The position numbers were made by a program, and so were the translations under genes. The notes under the pieces are model-generated. The model searched no databases. It saw only the letters and a program-made list of their open reading frames with translations, and was not told the DNA's origin. Below, one piece after another: positions 1 through 7,586 of a stretch of DNA of 64,000 nucleotides. The first letter of the stretch is position 1, and each line of letters opens with the position of its first letter. Source of the DNA: Novosphingobium sp. (GTDB lineage: Bacteria; Pseudomonadota; Alphaproteobacteria; Sphingomonadales; Sphingomonadaceae); the NCBI GenBank assembly GCA_016719755.1, contig JADJYM010000012.1, positions 129,001-193,000 of the forward strand. Direction: 5' to 3'.

Positions 1-45
1 AGCCGTTTCCTTCGGCTTATCGGCCAGTTTGGCAAATCGGCTCAT
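1..45 (-). CDS. Start of a gene downstream of parA (partial, cut by window edge)
   Basis: Only the first 15 codons are visible, reading MSRFAKLADKPKETA. The ATG overlaps the parA stop codon in an ATGA arrangement, so the two genes are translationally coupled. Position directly after a ParA suggests a small partition partner such as a DNA-binding ParB- or ParG-like protein. That is inference from position, since no domain can be seen in 15 residues. Confidence 0.5.
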   Translation of the reverse strand, partial: MSRFAKLADKPKETA

Positions 46-698
46 CGGCTCTCTCCTTCCACAAGTTCACCTGTCGCCATGTTCACCTGTTCACATACCC
101 ACATATGAACATGTTCGATCTCGCTCGCCGCCTTTCCGTCCGGATCGAACTCGAACACGGATTTCCCTGCGGCGCTGGCATGCCTGAACATAGCGCGATC
201 GGCGATCCGGTGAGGACATGTGGGTACGCCGAACCCGGCGACTAGCGCGGCAGCGTCGGCGTGAATGCGCTCGGCGTGCGGCGGACCTGCAGTAAACACC
301 ACCCAAGCAGGTTTGGCGAGCAACTGCACCAGCCTTGCCGTCGTCCGGATGGCCGCCAGATCGAATGCGCTCGGGCGGCACAGGATCAGTACAAGGTCGG
401 CAGCCTCCATCGCCTTGCTCGCCGTCGTGTCGGCATGCGGCGGTGTGTCGATCACGATGAACGTCGCGCCCGCTTCCTTGGCCTGAGCAATCTTGGCTGC
501 AATTCGCGGCGGGGCGCTGTCGATGACTTCGGGCGGCGCTTCCTCGCGCCAAGCCGCCCACTGGCTGGCGGTCGCTTGCGGGTCGGCGTCAATAATCAGA
601 GCCACCTCGCCCTTGCGCTCGGCTGCGGCTGCGAGGTGAATGGCCAAGGTGGTCTTTCCGGTACCGCCCTTCTGGCTGACTATCGCGATAGTGGTCAT
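42..698 (-). CDS. parA: ParA-family partition ATPase
   Basis: This 218-residue protein is a deviant Walker ATPase of the ParA/MinD type. The N terminus has the signature KGGTGKTT at residues 10-17, with Lys10 as the deviant lysine and Lys15 in the P loop. It is followed by an IDADPQ motif and an IDTPPH switch, both typical of small plasmid ParA proteins that lack an extra N-terminal DNA-binding domain. Start choice: ATG at 698 has an AAGGAG ribosome site just upstream. A longer in-frame start at 746 would add residues encoded by the palindromic repeats and is less likely. It probably segregates the element together with the partner starting at 45. Two 24-bp palindromes, at 88-111 inside its 3' end and 722-745 upstream, are likely binding sites. 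Confidence 0.9.
   Translation of the reverse strand: MTTIAIVSQKGGTGKTTLAIHLAAAAERKGEVALIIDADPQATASQWAAWREEAPPEVIDSAPPRIAAKIAQAKEAGATFIVIDTPPHADTTASKAMEAADLVLILCRPSAFDLAAIRTTARLVQLLAKPAWVVFTAGPPHAERIHADAAALVAGFGVPTCPHRIADRAMFRHASAAGKSVFEFDPDGKAASEIEHVHMWVCEQVNMATGELVEGESR
88..111. promoter_or_regulatory. 24-bp palindrome inside the 3' end of parA (candidate parS or operator)
   Basis: The site reads TGTTCACAT, six bases, ATATGAACA. The halves match at 8 of 9 positions. An additional TGTTCAC copy lies immediately to the left (80-86) and a related ATGTTCG follows at 111-117. It shares half-site sequence and spacing with the palindrome at 722-745. The function as a partition or repressor site is inferred. 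Confidence 0.55.
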
Positions 699-721
699 GT
701 GAACTCCTTCACGTGTGGGCA

Positions 722-745
722 TGTTCACATGTGGACGTGTGAACA
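722..745. promoter_or_regulatory. 24-bp palindrome upstream of parA (candidate operator or parS)
   Basis: The site reads TGTTCACAT, six bases, GTGTGAACA. It has the same 9-6-9 layout and nearly the same half sites as 88-111. It lies 24 to 47 bases upstream of the parA start, and a smaller inverted repeat, GTGAA-CTCC-TTCAC at 699-712, covers the parA ribosome site. Position suits autoregulation of parA and centromere function. No protein binding is shown. Confidence 0.6.
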
Positions 746-765
746 TGTGCGGTGTGGGCGCTGGT

Positions 766-3636
766 TCAGAGCCCGAAGTCGAAATCCAGGGTCTTTTCCG
801 GGACCGGCAGTTGGATCGCCGGCTTCGATTGAGCCGTCTCGATGGCCGAGGTCTTGCCGCCGATATTGCGGGTCACGTCGCGTTCCAGCGCCTTGACGTT
901 GTCGACTACCAAGGCAGCGCTGTCGGCGATGCGGGTGACGGCGACGAGGAACGACTGGGTCGAGTTGAGCGTCTTTTCCTTCTCGCTCATCAGGATGATG
1001 CCGTTGTCGGCGGTCATGCCCTGGGCGATGTGGACGTTGATCGCGTATGCGAGGTCGAGCCGCTCGAGCATCCGGTCGCCGCGACTGAGTTCGTGCCGCT
1101 CGCCGTCGCGCGTCAGCACGGTCATCGAATGGCGGCCGATGGATTCGATCTGCGCGAAGTCGCCGTTGAGCAGGCCGCGCTGGCGGTCATTGTCGGTCCA
1201 GCGGATGCGGTCGCCCTCGTACACGCCGATGTTCTTTTGCTGATAGATCGAAACCGCATCATGGGAGAGGTTGCGAGGCAGCTTGTCGGGAGTGAACTGG
1301 CGGACGGAGCCGTCTGCCATGGCAAGCTGAACCTTGCCGCCGTCTGCCCCCTTCACCTCGCCGCGATCGCCACGCCCGAAGCCCTGACTCGGCAGGTCGG
1401 TGCCGAACTCGACGATCCGCCCGTCCTGATAGCCCTTCATCTGCCGCGCCCCCTCCCGCGTTATGGTGACGCGGTCGAGGACGCTCACCCGCTTTTCCTC
1501 GCCATCCAGCTCTCCGCGCGTCATCCGCTCGCGCTGGACTGCAGCGTTGGCGGCGGTGCGCATGGCGCGGCCAGATGCGAGCAAGAGGGTTCGGTCACGT
1601 TCACCCTCCGGAAGATTGGCCCATAGCTTCGCGGCGGTCTCTGGCCCCTTGGCAAAGGGCACTTCGATAGTGTTTGGCTTCAGAAGGTCGAACGCGCGGC
1701 CAAGGTTCCGATTGTCCAGCGCGTCATTCAGGGCCTTCATCTGCGGCGACTGGGCACGCAGATTCTCGGTTATGGTGGCGGTGGCCAAACCTTCCTTCTG
1801 CAGCAGTTCGAAAGGCTTCCCGGCCTCGATGGCAGGAAGCTGACGGGTATCACCGGCGAGGATCAGGCGCGCGACGTCCATGCCGTTCGCCAGCTCAATC
1901 AACTTGGCGAGGCGTTCGTTGCCGATCTGCGAGGCTTCATCGACCAGGATGACCGAGCCGGACAGCGATGCCTTTGCCTCCGCCATTTTTTCCGAGCTGG
2001 CCGTGCCGTCGAGCACGCGCTTGAACCGGCCAATAAAGCTATCGACCGTCGAGGCTGGCACATCGAGCTTCGCGCCGAAATCACGCGCGGTGCGTCCGGC
2101 ATGGGCCAGTGCAAAGAGGCTACGGCCATCCTGCTTCAGCATGGCCGCTACCGGCATCAGCGCGGCCGACTTGCCGACGCCGGCACCGCCCTGGATCAGC
2201 TGCACCCGGTCGCGAGATTGCAGGACATCGATCCCGGCTTGCTCCTGCCCGGCGTTGAGACGCCTCAGGCCAAGATCGCGCGCTGCCTGCTGAAGATCGG
2301 CTGCGAGGTCTTTGCCCTGGCCGAGCGGTTGCACGGTATCGCGACCCGCTTCCGCCAATGCGATCACGCGGTGCTCCAATGCCAAGGCCGATTGCGTCGT
2401 CATCAGCCGCTCGCCGCCGATCAGCAGGCCCTTACCATCAAGCGTCTCTATCCGCGCCTCGATGTCCGCGACGGTAACGGGACCGCCGCGTTCGAGCGCC
2501 GTGCGGATAAGGTCGTTGCGCCCAAAGGCAGCCTCGCGCTCGCCTAGATCGCGGGCGGCCGAGGCGACAGCTTGCGCCGCCGCGAAGGCCTTGGGATCGA
2601 GTCGGCCCAATCGCTCCGGCACCAGCGGATCGCCATCCTTTGGCGTCAGGCCCATCGCACCGGCAATAGCCAAGCCCCGCGCACCGATCCCGCGCGCACC
2701 TTCGACCACACGGGACCAGACGGTTTCGCGTTGGGCTGACCGCTCTGCGGCGGCATCGATCAACGCTCGGCCATCGAACCCGACCCGCTCCGCCGTCGCT
2801 TGCCATTCCGCACCGCGCTGCTCGGGGCTGAACTCGGGGTTCTTTGCCTGCCGGGTGGCGAGCGCCGCCAGTTCGCGTTCACGGGGGCTGCTGCGCTCCT
2901 CCCGGGCCAAAGCCTCGAGAATTTGCTCGCGGCGGGTGGAGAAGGCATCGATCGCTTCGCGGGAGATGCCCTTGATCTCGAAGGCACCATCGATGGGATT
3001 GCGCGCCGGGGTAGTCTCGTAGCCCAATGCCTCGATCCGCGCGCGCAGTTCGGCATTGTGGACGGCGCCGAGGAGATGCTGGTTACGGTAGAGCTGGTCG
3101 TTGTGGACAGCATGCCACTTGCCATCGGATGCCTTCGTCGCATTGGCGATCACGGCATGGACATGCAGCTGCGGTTCGTTGTTGCGGTTCACGTCATGGA
3201 GGAAGGTGGCGGCGACCATGTTGCCGGTCTTCTCGACCATCTGCATTTTCGCTGCCGGATCCCAAACGCGGGCTTCGATAAGGTTCTTCTCGGTCCATCC
3301 GAGGGTGGCGGTGACGGAATCGCGAAAGGCACCGACGATGCGATCGTCGCGCCCGATCAGCGCCAGCAGCGACACCGACTTGGGGGCCGAGAAGGTCATG
3401 TCCACGCCGGGCCGGTGTTCGCCATGAACAGCTGGAATTTCGCTGCCATCAGGCAGCTTGCCGGACAGCACATCGACGAAGGCCTGCTCATCGACCGCGC
3501 CTTGCAGGCCCAGCGTCTCGGCACCGCGGCCGAACCACTCGCTCGCCTCGGTCAGTTCCGAGGTCGTGTAGTAGTTGTCCTGAGAGTAATACTCGCCCGC
3601 GCCACTGGCGGAGCCGACTGCCGCAAGGTTGATCAT
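766..3636 (-). CDS. MobF-family conjugative relaxase-helicase (TrwC/TraA-like)
   Basis: This 956-residue protein would nick the transfer origin and unwind plasmid DNA for conjugal transfer. The N-terminal relaxase domain has the tyrosine cluster Tyr16/Tyr17 and Tyr22/Tyr23 used for covalent DNA attachment, and the metal-binding histidines His147, His158 and His160 (final motif HVH). A RecD-like SF1 helicase follows, with a Walker A motif GGAGVGKS near residue 480 and a DEAS motif about 80 residues later. The C-terminal part holds the second RecA fold and ends with a short Asp/Phe-rich tail. The start at 3636 gives the canonical MINLAAVGS N terminus and overlaps the upstream mob gene stop by four bases (ATGA). 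The protein is full length for the family, so the element is probably still mobilizable. Confidence 0.93.
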   Translation of the reverse strand: MINLAAVGSASGAGEYYSQDNYYTTSELTEASEWFGRGAETLGLQGAVDEQAFVDVLSGKLPDGSEIPAVHGEHRPGVDMTFSAPKSVSLLALIGRDDRIVGAFRDSVTATLGWTEKNLIEARVWDPAAKMQMVEKTGNMVAATFLHDVNRNNEPQLHVHAVIANATKASDGKWHAVHNDQLYRNQHLLGAVHNAELRARIEALGYETTPARNPIDGAFEIKGISREAIDAFSTRREQILEALAREERSSPRERELAALATRQAKNPEFSPEQRGAEWQATAERVGFDGRALIDAAAERSAQRETVWSRVVEGARGIGARGLAIAGAMGLTPKDGDPLVPERLGRLDPKAFAAAQAVASAARDLGEREAAFGRNDLIRTALERGGPVTVADIEARIETLDGKGLLIGGERLMTTQSALALEHRVIALAEAGRDTVQPLGQGKDLAADLQQAARDLGLRRLNAGQEQAGIDVLQSRDRVQLIQGGAGVGKSAALMPVAAMLKQDGRSLFALAHAGRTARDFGAKLDVPASTVDSFIGRFKRVLDGTASSEKMAEAKASLSGSVILVDEASQIGNERLAKLIELANGMDVARLILAGDTRQLPAIEAGKPFELLQKEGLATATITENLRAQSPQMKALNDALDNRNLGRAFDLLKPNTIEVPFAKGPETAAKLWANLPEGERDRTLLLASGRAMRTAANAAVQRERMTRGELDGEEKRVSVLDRVTITREGARQMKGYQDGRIVEFGTDLPSQGFGRGDRGEVKGADGGKVQLAMADGSVRQFTPDKLPRNLSHDAVSIYQQKNIGVYEGDRIRWTDNDRQRGLLNGDFAQIESIGRHSMTVLTRDGERHELSRGDRMLERLDLAYAINVHIAQGMTADNGIILMSEKEKTLNSTQSFLVAVTRIADSAALVVDNVKALERDVTRNIGGKTSAIETAQSKPAIQLPVPEKTLDFDFGL

Positions 3637-4394
3637 TTGCCTGCCCTCGCGGCGCGAACCGGACCATGTCGGTATTCTGCCGGCACCTCGCAGTCGCCTA
3701 CCCCGTAGCGGTCGTCGATGACCCGGCAGACCAACTCGGTGGTCGGCAGCAGCTTCTTGGCGATGGGTACGCCCAGCCATTCCATATTCGTGGCCGCGAG
3801 GAGCACGACGAAGGCACCGATCAGCGCGACGATCGACCCTAACGCAGCCAGGAACCCGATCGAGAAATCGCCGGGGAACACCACCTTGTAGAGGTTGCGC
3901 GGTGCGGTCGCCTCGGCGCGGACGGCTTCGAGGCGCTGCTCGATCCTCTGGAGCCGCGCATCCTGCGCATTGGCCATGCGGTCGGCGGCTTCGCCAAACG
4001 CTGCCTTCAGCTTCTTGGCCACGTCGAGGAAGGGCTCGTAGGACTTTCGATTGCTATCGGTGATCCGCGCCATGAACTTCTCTTCCGCGGCGCGGATCGA
4101 TTCCGCGTTGGGTGTCCAGGCATCGAGCATTTTCTTTTCGTGTCGCTGGGTGCTGCGCAAAAGGCGATCCTGCTCGATCACGTTGTCACGCAGCTGCGCG
4201 GCGAGGGCATTGAGCGTGCCGCCCAGCTTGGGGCCAGCCACCTCTTGAAAGGCCAGACGACCGGCATCGTGCGCCTCGACCGCTTCGGTCGCGATCAGCC
4301 TGAGGACCTCGGTCCGCGACAGGCCCTTCGCGCTGCATACCCGGTCGATCCCGGCGAGCGTGCGGTCGTCGTAATTGACGTTGACCTGGCCCAT
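3633..4394 (-). CDS. Mobilization accessory protein with RHH-like N terminus and a C-terminal membrane segment
   Basis: This 253-residue protein begins with a segment (residues 2-40, VNVNYDDRTL then GLSRTEVLRL) resembling a ribbon-helix-helix DNA-binding domain. A long charged helical or coiled-coil stretch (about 65-170) follows, then hydrophobic residues at about 178-205 that look like one membrane span, and a cytosolic-type tail. RHH accessory proteins bind oriT and help relaxases. The upstream gap at 4395-4746 is rich in inverted repeats, and the stop overlaps the relaxase start, so the two are co-translated. The membrane segment could tether the relaxosome to the membrane; that is inference. 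I do not recognise a named family. Confidence 0.7.
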   Translation of the reverse strand: MGQVNVNYDDRTLAGIDRVCSAKGLSRTEVLRLIATEAVEAHDAGRLAFQEVAGPKLGGTLNALAAQLRDNVIEQDRLLRSTQRHEKKMLDAWTPNAESIRAAEEKFMARITDSNRKSYEPFLDVAKKLKAAFGEAADRMANAQDARLQRIEQRLEAVRAEATAPRNLYKVVFPGDFSIGFLAALGSIVALIGAFVVLLAATNMEWLGVPIAKKLLPTTELVCRVIDDRYGVGDCEVPAEYRHGPVRAARAGK

Positions 4395-4746
4395 GATCAG
4401 GGCCTCCCAGCAACGGAATGGAGACGGCGACGGACTCCGCCACCTATTCCGCAACCAATTGATATATTGTCGTTATAGATGGTCGCTCTAGCTGCGATTG
4501 CGACAGAAAGAGCTTTTCGGACCGGATTAAGAACCGGCCTAGCGCCTAGAACCGCAGATACCTGCGGACTCCGGAATCTTCCGGGACTGCTACCCCGTAG
4601 CGTGGTGTGTGACCCTTCAAGCAAAAAAAGCGTGAGGATCCCGCTGAATTCATTGGTGCTTGTACAGGATGCCGCAAGGGCACTTCCAGCAGGACCGAGA
4701 CGGCCCGACTGCCATTCGAGGAGTTGGGCCAAAATGGCGTGCGAGT
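4395..4746. other. Intergenic region with stacked inverted repeats (candidate oriT)
   Basis: This 352-base gap between the mob gene and repC has no convincing coding sequence. It holds three hairpins in a row: CCGCAG-atac-CTGCGG at 4552-4567, CCGGAA-tc-TTCCGG at 4571-4584 and GCTAC-ccc-GTAGC at 4589-4601. An AT-rich patch, TATTGTCGTTATAG, lies at 4465-4478 and loosely recalls the TATTGTCTATAG nick region I remember for the MobF plasmid R388. A short A tract is at 4623-4629. Transfer origins usually sit beside relaxase and accessory genes in such repeats. The nick position is not determined. Confidence 0.5.
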
Positions 4747-5922
4747 TCATGCCGCGTCTCCAATGGACGTGTCGATGCGTGAGAGGATTTGGGCTGTGAG
4801 CGAGGCCATGGTCTGGCCCTGTTCGGGTTCAGGCAGCGATGCCTTTGCAGCCGGACCAGACCCTGCCAGTTCATCCCGCTGGAAAGCCCTCAGCAGCCCA
4901 TCGAGATTGAAGCCGCCGCTCGTGGCTCGCCTGACCATGCCGCTGAGGCATTTGCCGGCATGCCTCGCTCGATAGCGGTGGCTGGATTGGAGGCGGACGT
5001 TTCGGTCGATGACCAGCACGCACAACGCGGCTCGCTCTCTGCCGAGCATGGCACAGGCCTTGCCCCAGGTCCGCTGTCCGATGCCGAGCCAGCTTGCCGT
5101 TTGCCGCGACGCCTCGATCAGGCTCGGCCACCCTGGATCGCCATGCGAGCTAGCGATCAGGCGGTATTCTTCCGAGGCGAGTTCCAGCGCCAGGCGCGGC
5201 GCGATCGTGGCCTCGGACCTGCGTTCGCTACAGGATCGTGATGAATGGTGATTCTGTATGTTGGGTCGGTCGTTTTCTTCCGGTCGATCGGAAGTTTTCA
5301 TCGCACGAGGTTCGCATGAGAGTTCCGCAAGCACGGCTTGAAGGCCGGCCTGGATGGCCCTGAGCCTTTCGATACGATGGATCGGCGCCACGCGGCCGTC
5401 GGGCAGAATGGCGTCTGCACGCTCGACCATCGCTGGGATGGCGCCCTCGCGTATCAAGCGGCGCAGCCTGCGGATTTCGGCCTTGCACTCGGCCACCGCC
5501 TGCTGCTCGAGACTGCGGGCCTCCCGTGCGGCCTTCAGTTGGGCGTAGCGTTCGATCAGGGGCGCGAGATTGATGCCAGCGGCCCATCGGATGGCTCCTG
5601 CGCTCCTGAGGCCTGAACGGGCTCCATTTCCGCCAGTAGTCCGGGCAATCAGTCCCTTGGTCTCGAGCTCCCGCTCGGCATCGTTAATGGCACGGCTGCA
5701 CAGGTCGAGATCATCCGCCGTCCGGCAAACCCGATCCCAGACTGCGCAGATGCGACCTGCCCGATAGTCCTCGTCACGCGAGCGCCAGACATAATGCCTG
5801 AGCACCCTCGTTGCCGTGCTCGACAGGCCAAGCCCCCGCTTGCCGAGATTTTCGACCAAGGAAAGCAGATCGACTCGCCTGACACCTTTGGGCAGGCCCC
5901 CGTGAGTCAGGGTCGCGCTCAT
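4747..5922 (-). CDS. repC: RepC-type plasmid replication initiator
   Basis: This 391-residue protein has the length and two-part layout of the RepC initiators of alphaproteobacterial plasmids. The N-terminal part (about 1-120) is a winged-helix-like DNA-binding region containing RRVDLLSLV and LGLSSTATRVLRHYV. A charged linker follows (about 130-235). The C-terminal domain (about 245-360) contains WGKACAMLGRERAALCVLVIDR and a GMVRRA motif matching the GGYLRxMxxRA signature of the family. The usual repA-repB partners are not adjacent; a ParA gene lies 4 kb further along behind the mob genes. In repABC plasmids the origin lies inside repC, and here an AT-rich patch is at 5225-5310. The assignment is by recognition of motifs. 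Confidence 0.82.
   Translation of the reverse strand: MSATLTHGGLPKGVRRVDLLSLVENLGKRGLGLSSTATRVLRHYVWRSRDEDYRAGRICAVWDRVCRTADDLDLCSRAINDAERELETKGLIARTTGGNGARSGLRSAGAIRWAAGINLAPLIERYAQLKAAREARSLEQQAVAECKAEIRRLRRLIREGAIPAMVERADAILPDGRVAPIHRIERLRAIQAGLQAVLAELSCEPRAMKTSDRPEENDRPNIQNHHSSRSCSERRSEATIAPRLALELASEEYRLIASSHGDPGWPSLIEASRQTASWLGIGQRTWGKACAMLGRERAALCVLVIDRNVRLQSSHRYRARHAGKCLSGMVRRATSGGFNLDGLLRAFQRDELAGSGPAAKASLPEPEQGQTMASLTAQILSRIDTSIGDAA
5225..5310. other. AT-rich patch with inverted repeat inside repC (candidate replication origin)
   Basis: This stretch is clearly less GC-rich than the surrounding gene and contains the inverted repeat CTTCCG-gtcgat-CGGAAG at 5277-5294. It encodes the variable linker of RepC. 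RepC-type plasmids are known to carry their origin in an AT-rich part of the repC coding sequence, so this is the natural candidate. No experimental mark is visible. Confidence 0.35.
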
Positions 5923-6130
5923 GACGCACCGCCAGCAAGCTGGGCGCTTGCACGGGATTCCGTGATATCGTATGAGAAGGCAGTAGCTGCGACGCTATCG
6001 AAATGACCGCTGGCGAGGGTGGCAGCCCTTCCGGCGGTTTTTCGTTTCCGGTCTGGTGGTCTGGCAACTGCCTCCGTCGCTGCCAAAATCCGACCAGATA
6101 TGCGCGTTTTCGAGGGCCTCCAGAGGCCCT

Positions 6131-6189
6131 CTCGTACAAATCGCGTACAGCGGTCCTCGTACAAGAGGCTGTTTTTACAACCAAAACAG
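6131..6189. repeat. Short direct repeats and an inverted repeat next to the attachment site
   Basis: CTCGTACAA occurs at 6131-6139 and again at 6156-6164, with a related GCGTACAG at 6143-6150 between them. The inverted repeat CTGTTTT-7 bases-AAAACAG follows at 6169-6189, 24 bases before the tRNA fragment. The rest of the 386-base stretch 5923-6308 holds no gene I can support. These repeats could be integrase arm sites, iterons or a terminator for transcription leaving the element. Confidence 0.4.
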
Positions 6190-6212
6190 CTAACTATCTG
6201 ATCTGGCTGGCT

Positions 6213-6260
6213 CCCTTCACACGGGTGGGGTCACAGGTTCAATCCCTGTCGCGCCCACCA
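6213..6260 (+). other. 3' half of tRNA-Val(CAC): element attachment site (attR)
   Basis: Laid on the tRNA fold, these bases give the 3' part of the anticodon arm (loop TTCACAC, anticodon CAC), a five-base variable loop, a perfect T arm (ACAGG-TTCAATC-CCTGT), the 3' acceptor strand CGCGCCC, discriminator A and an encoded CCA. The pairing partner GGGCGCG, the D arm and base 28 of the anticodon stem (T opposite T42) are not matched upstream, so this is not a functional gene. The identity block therefore starts near 6213, at the anticodon arm, a common integrase crossover region. Confidence 0.8.
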
Positions 6261-6308
6261 CTTCCTCTCCTTGAAAGCATGAAGCCAAGCGGGCATAGCC
6301 CCGCCACC

Positions 6309-7586
6309 ATGCATGACATCAAGCTGATCCGCGAAAATCCCGAAGCCTTCGATGCCGGCCTTGCCCGGCGCGGGGTGGAACCCCAGTCCGCCGCGATCCT
6401 CGCGCTCGATTCGCAGCGGCGTGCCGTCGCGACGCGGATGCAGGAGGCGCAGGGGCGGCGTAACGATGCCTCCAAGGCGATCGGCGCGGCCATGGCCCGG
6501 GGCGATAAGGATGAGGCCGAGCGCCTGAAGGCCGAAGTCGCCGCACTGAAGGACACGCTGCCCGCGCTTGAGGCCGAGGAGCGCGACCTCACCCAGCGCC
6601 TGCAAGACGAACTGGCCCGCCACCCCAACCTGCCCGCCGATGAAGTGCCCGAAGGCGAGGACGAGAGCCAAAACGTCGAGGTCTTGCACTGGGGCACCCC
6701 GCGCGCGTTTAGCTTCTCCCCACGCGAACACGCCGACATCGGCCCGGCGCTCGGCCTCGATTTCGAGACCGGGGCACTGATTTCGGGTGCGCGGTTCACT
6801 TTCCTCCGCGGGCAGATGGCGCGGCTCCAGCGCGGCCTTGCCCAGTTCATGCTGGATCATCAGACCACCGCAAACGGCTATACCGAATGCGCCACCCCGC
6901 TGCTGGTCCGGCAGGAGGCGCTGTTCGGGACCGGGCAACTCCCGAAGTTCGCCGAGGACAATTTCCAGACCACCGACGGGCGCTGGCTGATCCCCACCGC
7001 CGAGGTTTCGCTGACCAATTCGGTGCGCGAGCAGATCCTGGCCGAGGCCCAGCTGCCGATCCGGATGACCGCGCTGACCCCATGCTTCCGCAGCGAGGCG
7101 GGTGCGGCGGGCAAGGACACGCGCGGCTATATCCGCCAGCACCAGTTCGAAAAGGTCGAACTTGTCTCGATCACCCGGCCCGAGGATTCGGAGGCCGAGC
7201 ACGAGCGGATGACCGCGGCGGCGGAGTCCATCCTCCAGACGCTCGACCTGCCCTATCGCAAGGTTCTGCTTTGCGCGGGCGACATGGGCTTTACCGCGCG
7301 CAAGACTTACGACCTTGAGGTCTGGTTGCCGGGGCAAGGCGCCTACCGCGAGATTTCGTCCTGCTCCAACTGCGGCGATTTCCAGGCGCGGCGGATGAAC
7401 GCGCGCTACCGGCCCGAAGGGCAGAAGGGCACGGAATTCGTCCATACACTTAACGGCTCGGGCCTCGCGGTCGGGCGCGCGCTGGTGGCGATCCTGGAGA
7501 ACTACCAGCAGGAGGACGGATCGGTAACAGTGCCGCCAGCCCTGCTGGGCTATTGCGGCGGCCTGACCGCGCTGGTGCCGGCCTGA
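6309..7586 (+). CDS. serS: Serine--tRNA ligase
   Basis: This 425-residue class II aminoacyl-tRNA synthetase charges tRNA-Ser with serine in the cytosol. Residues 1-110 form the long antiparallel coiled-coil arm that grips the tRNA variable arm ([14 protein letters not shown] opening, [13 protein letters not shown]). The catalytic core carries [24 protein letters not shown], which is motif 2 and its neighbourhood, and ends with the motif 3 region [23 protein letters not shown] at 6309 gives the standard N terminus; an open frame continues upstream across the tRNA fragment but is not coding. It is the first host gene after the element. Its stop overlaps the surE start by one base. Confidence 0.97.
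   Translation: MHDIKLIRENPEAFDAGLARRGVEPQSAAILALDSQRRAVATRMQEAQGRRNDASKAIGAAMARGDKDEAERLKAEVAALKDTLPALEAEERDLTQRLQDELARHPNLPADEVPEGEDESQNVEVLHWGTPRAFSFSPREHADIGPALGLDFETGALISGARFTFLRGQMARLQRGLAQFMLDHQTTANGYTECATPLLVRQEALFGTGQLPKFAEDNFQTTDGRWLIPTAEVSLTNSVREQILAEAQLPIRMTALTPCFRSEAGAAGKDTRGYIRQHQFEKVELVSITRPEDSEAEHERMTAAAESILQTLDLPYRKVLLCAGDMGFTARKTYDLEVWLPGQGAYREISSCSNCGDFQARRMNARYRPEGQKGTEFVHTLNGSGLAVGRALVAILENYQQEDGSVTVPPALLGYCGGLTALVPA

Larger units (their letters stand above)
1..6260. mobile_element. Right end of an integrated plasmid-like mobilizable element (partial)
   Basis: This block carries only plasmid-type functions: a ParA ATPase, a MobF relaxase-helicase, a small mobilization protein and a RepC-type replication initiator, all on the minus strand. 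It ends at a 3' half tRNA-Val(CAC) next to the core gene serS. Elements that integrate into a tRNA gene usually restore the whole tRNA at one end and leave a 3' duplicate at the other, so the fragment is read as the right attachment site. No integrase, coupling protein or type IV secretion gene is visible; these may lie left of the window. The boundary is inferred from the tRNA fragment. It could also be a decaying remnant. Confidence 0.75.

Noticed and set aside
3637-3780. Longer N terminus of the relaxase
   Set aside because: MobF relaxases begin a few residues before the catalytic tyrosines. The start at 3636 fits and overlaps the upstream stop.
6181-6260. A complete tRNA gene before serS
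   Set aside because: The 5' acceptor strand and D arm are absent and base 28 does not pair. Only the 3' half is present.
6231-7445. 404-codon open frame antisense to serS
   Set aside because: serS is unmistakable on the other strand and the antisense product has no domain.
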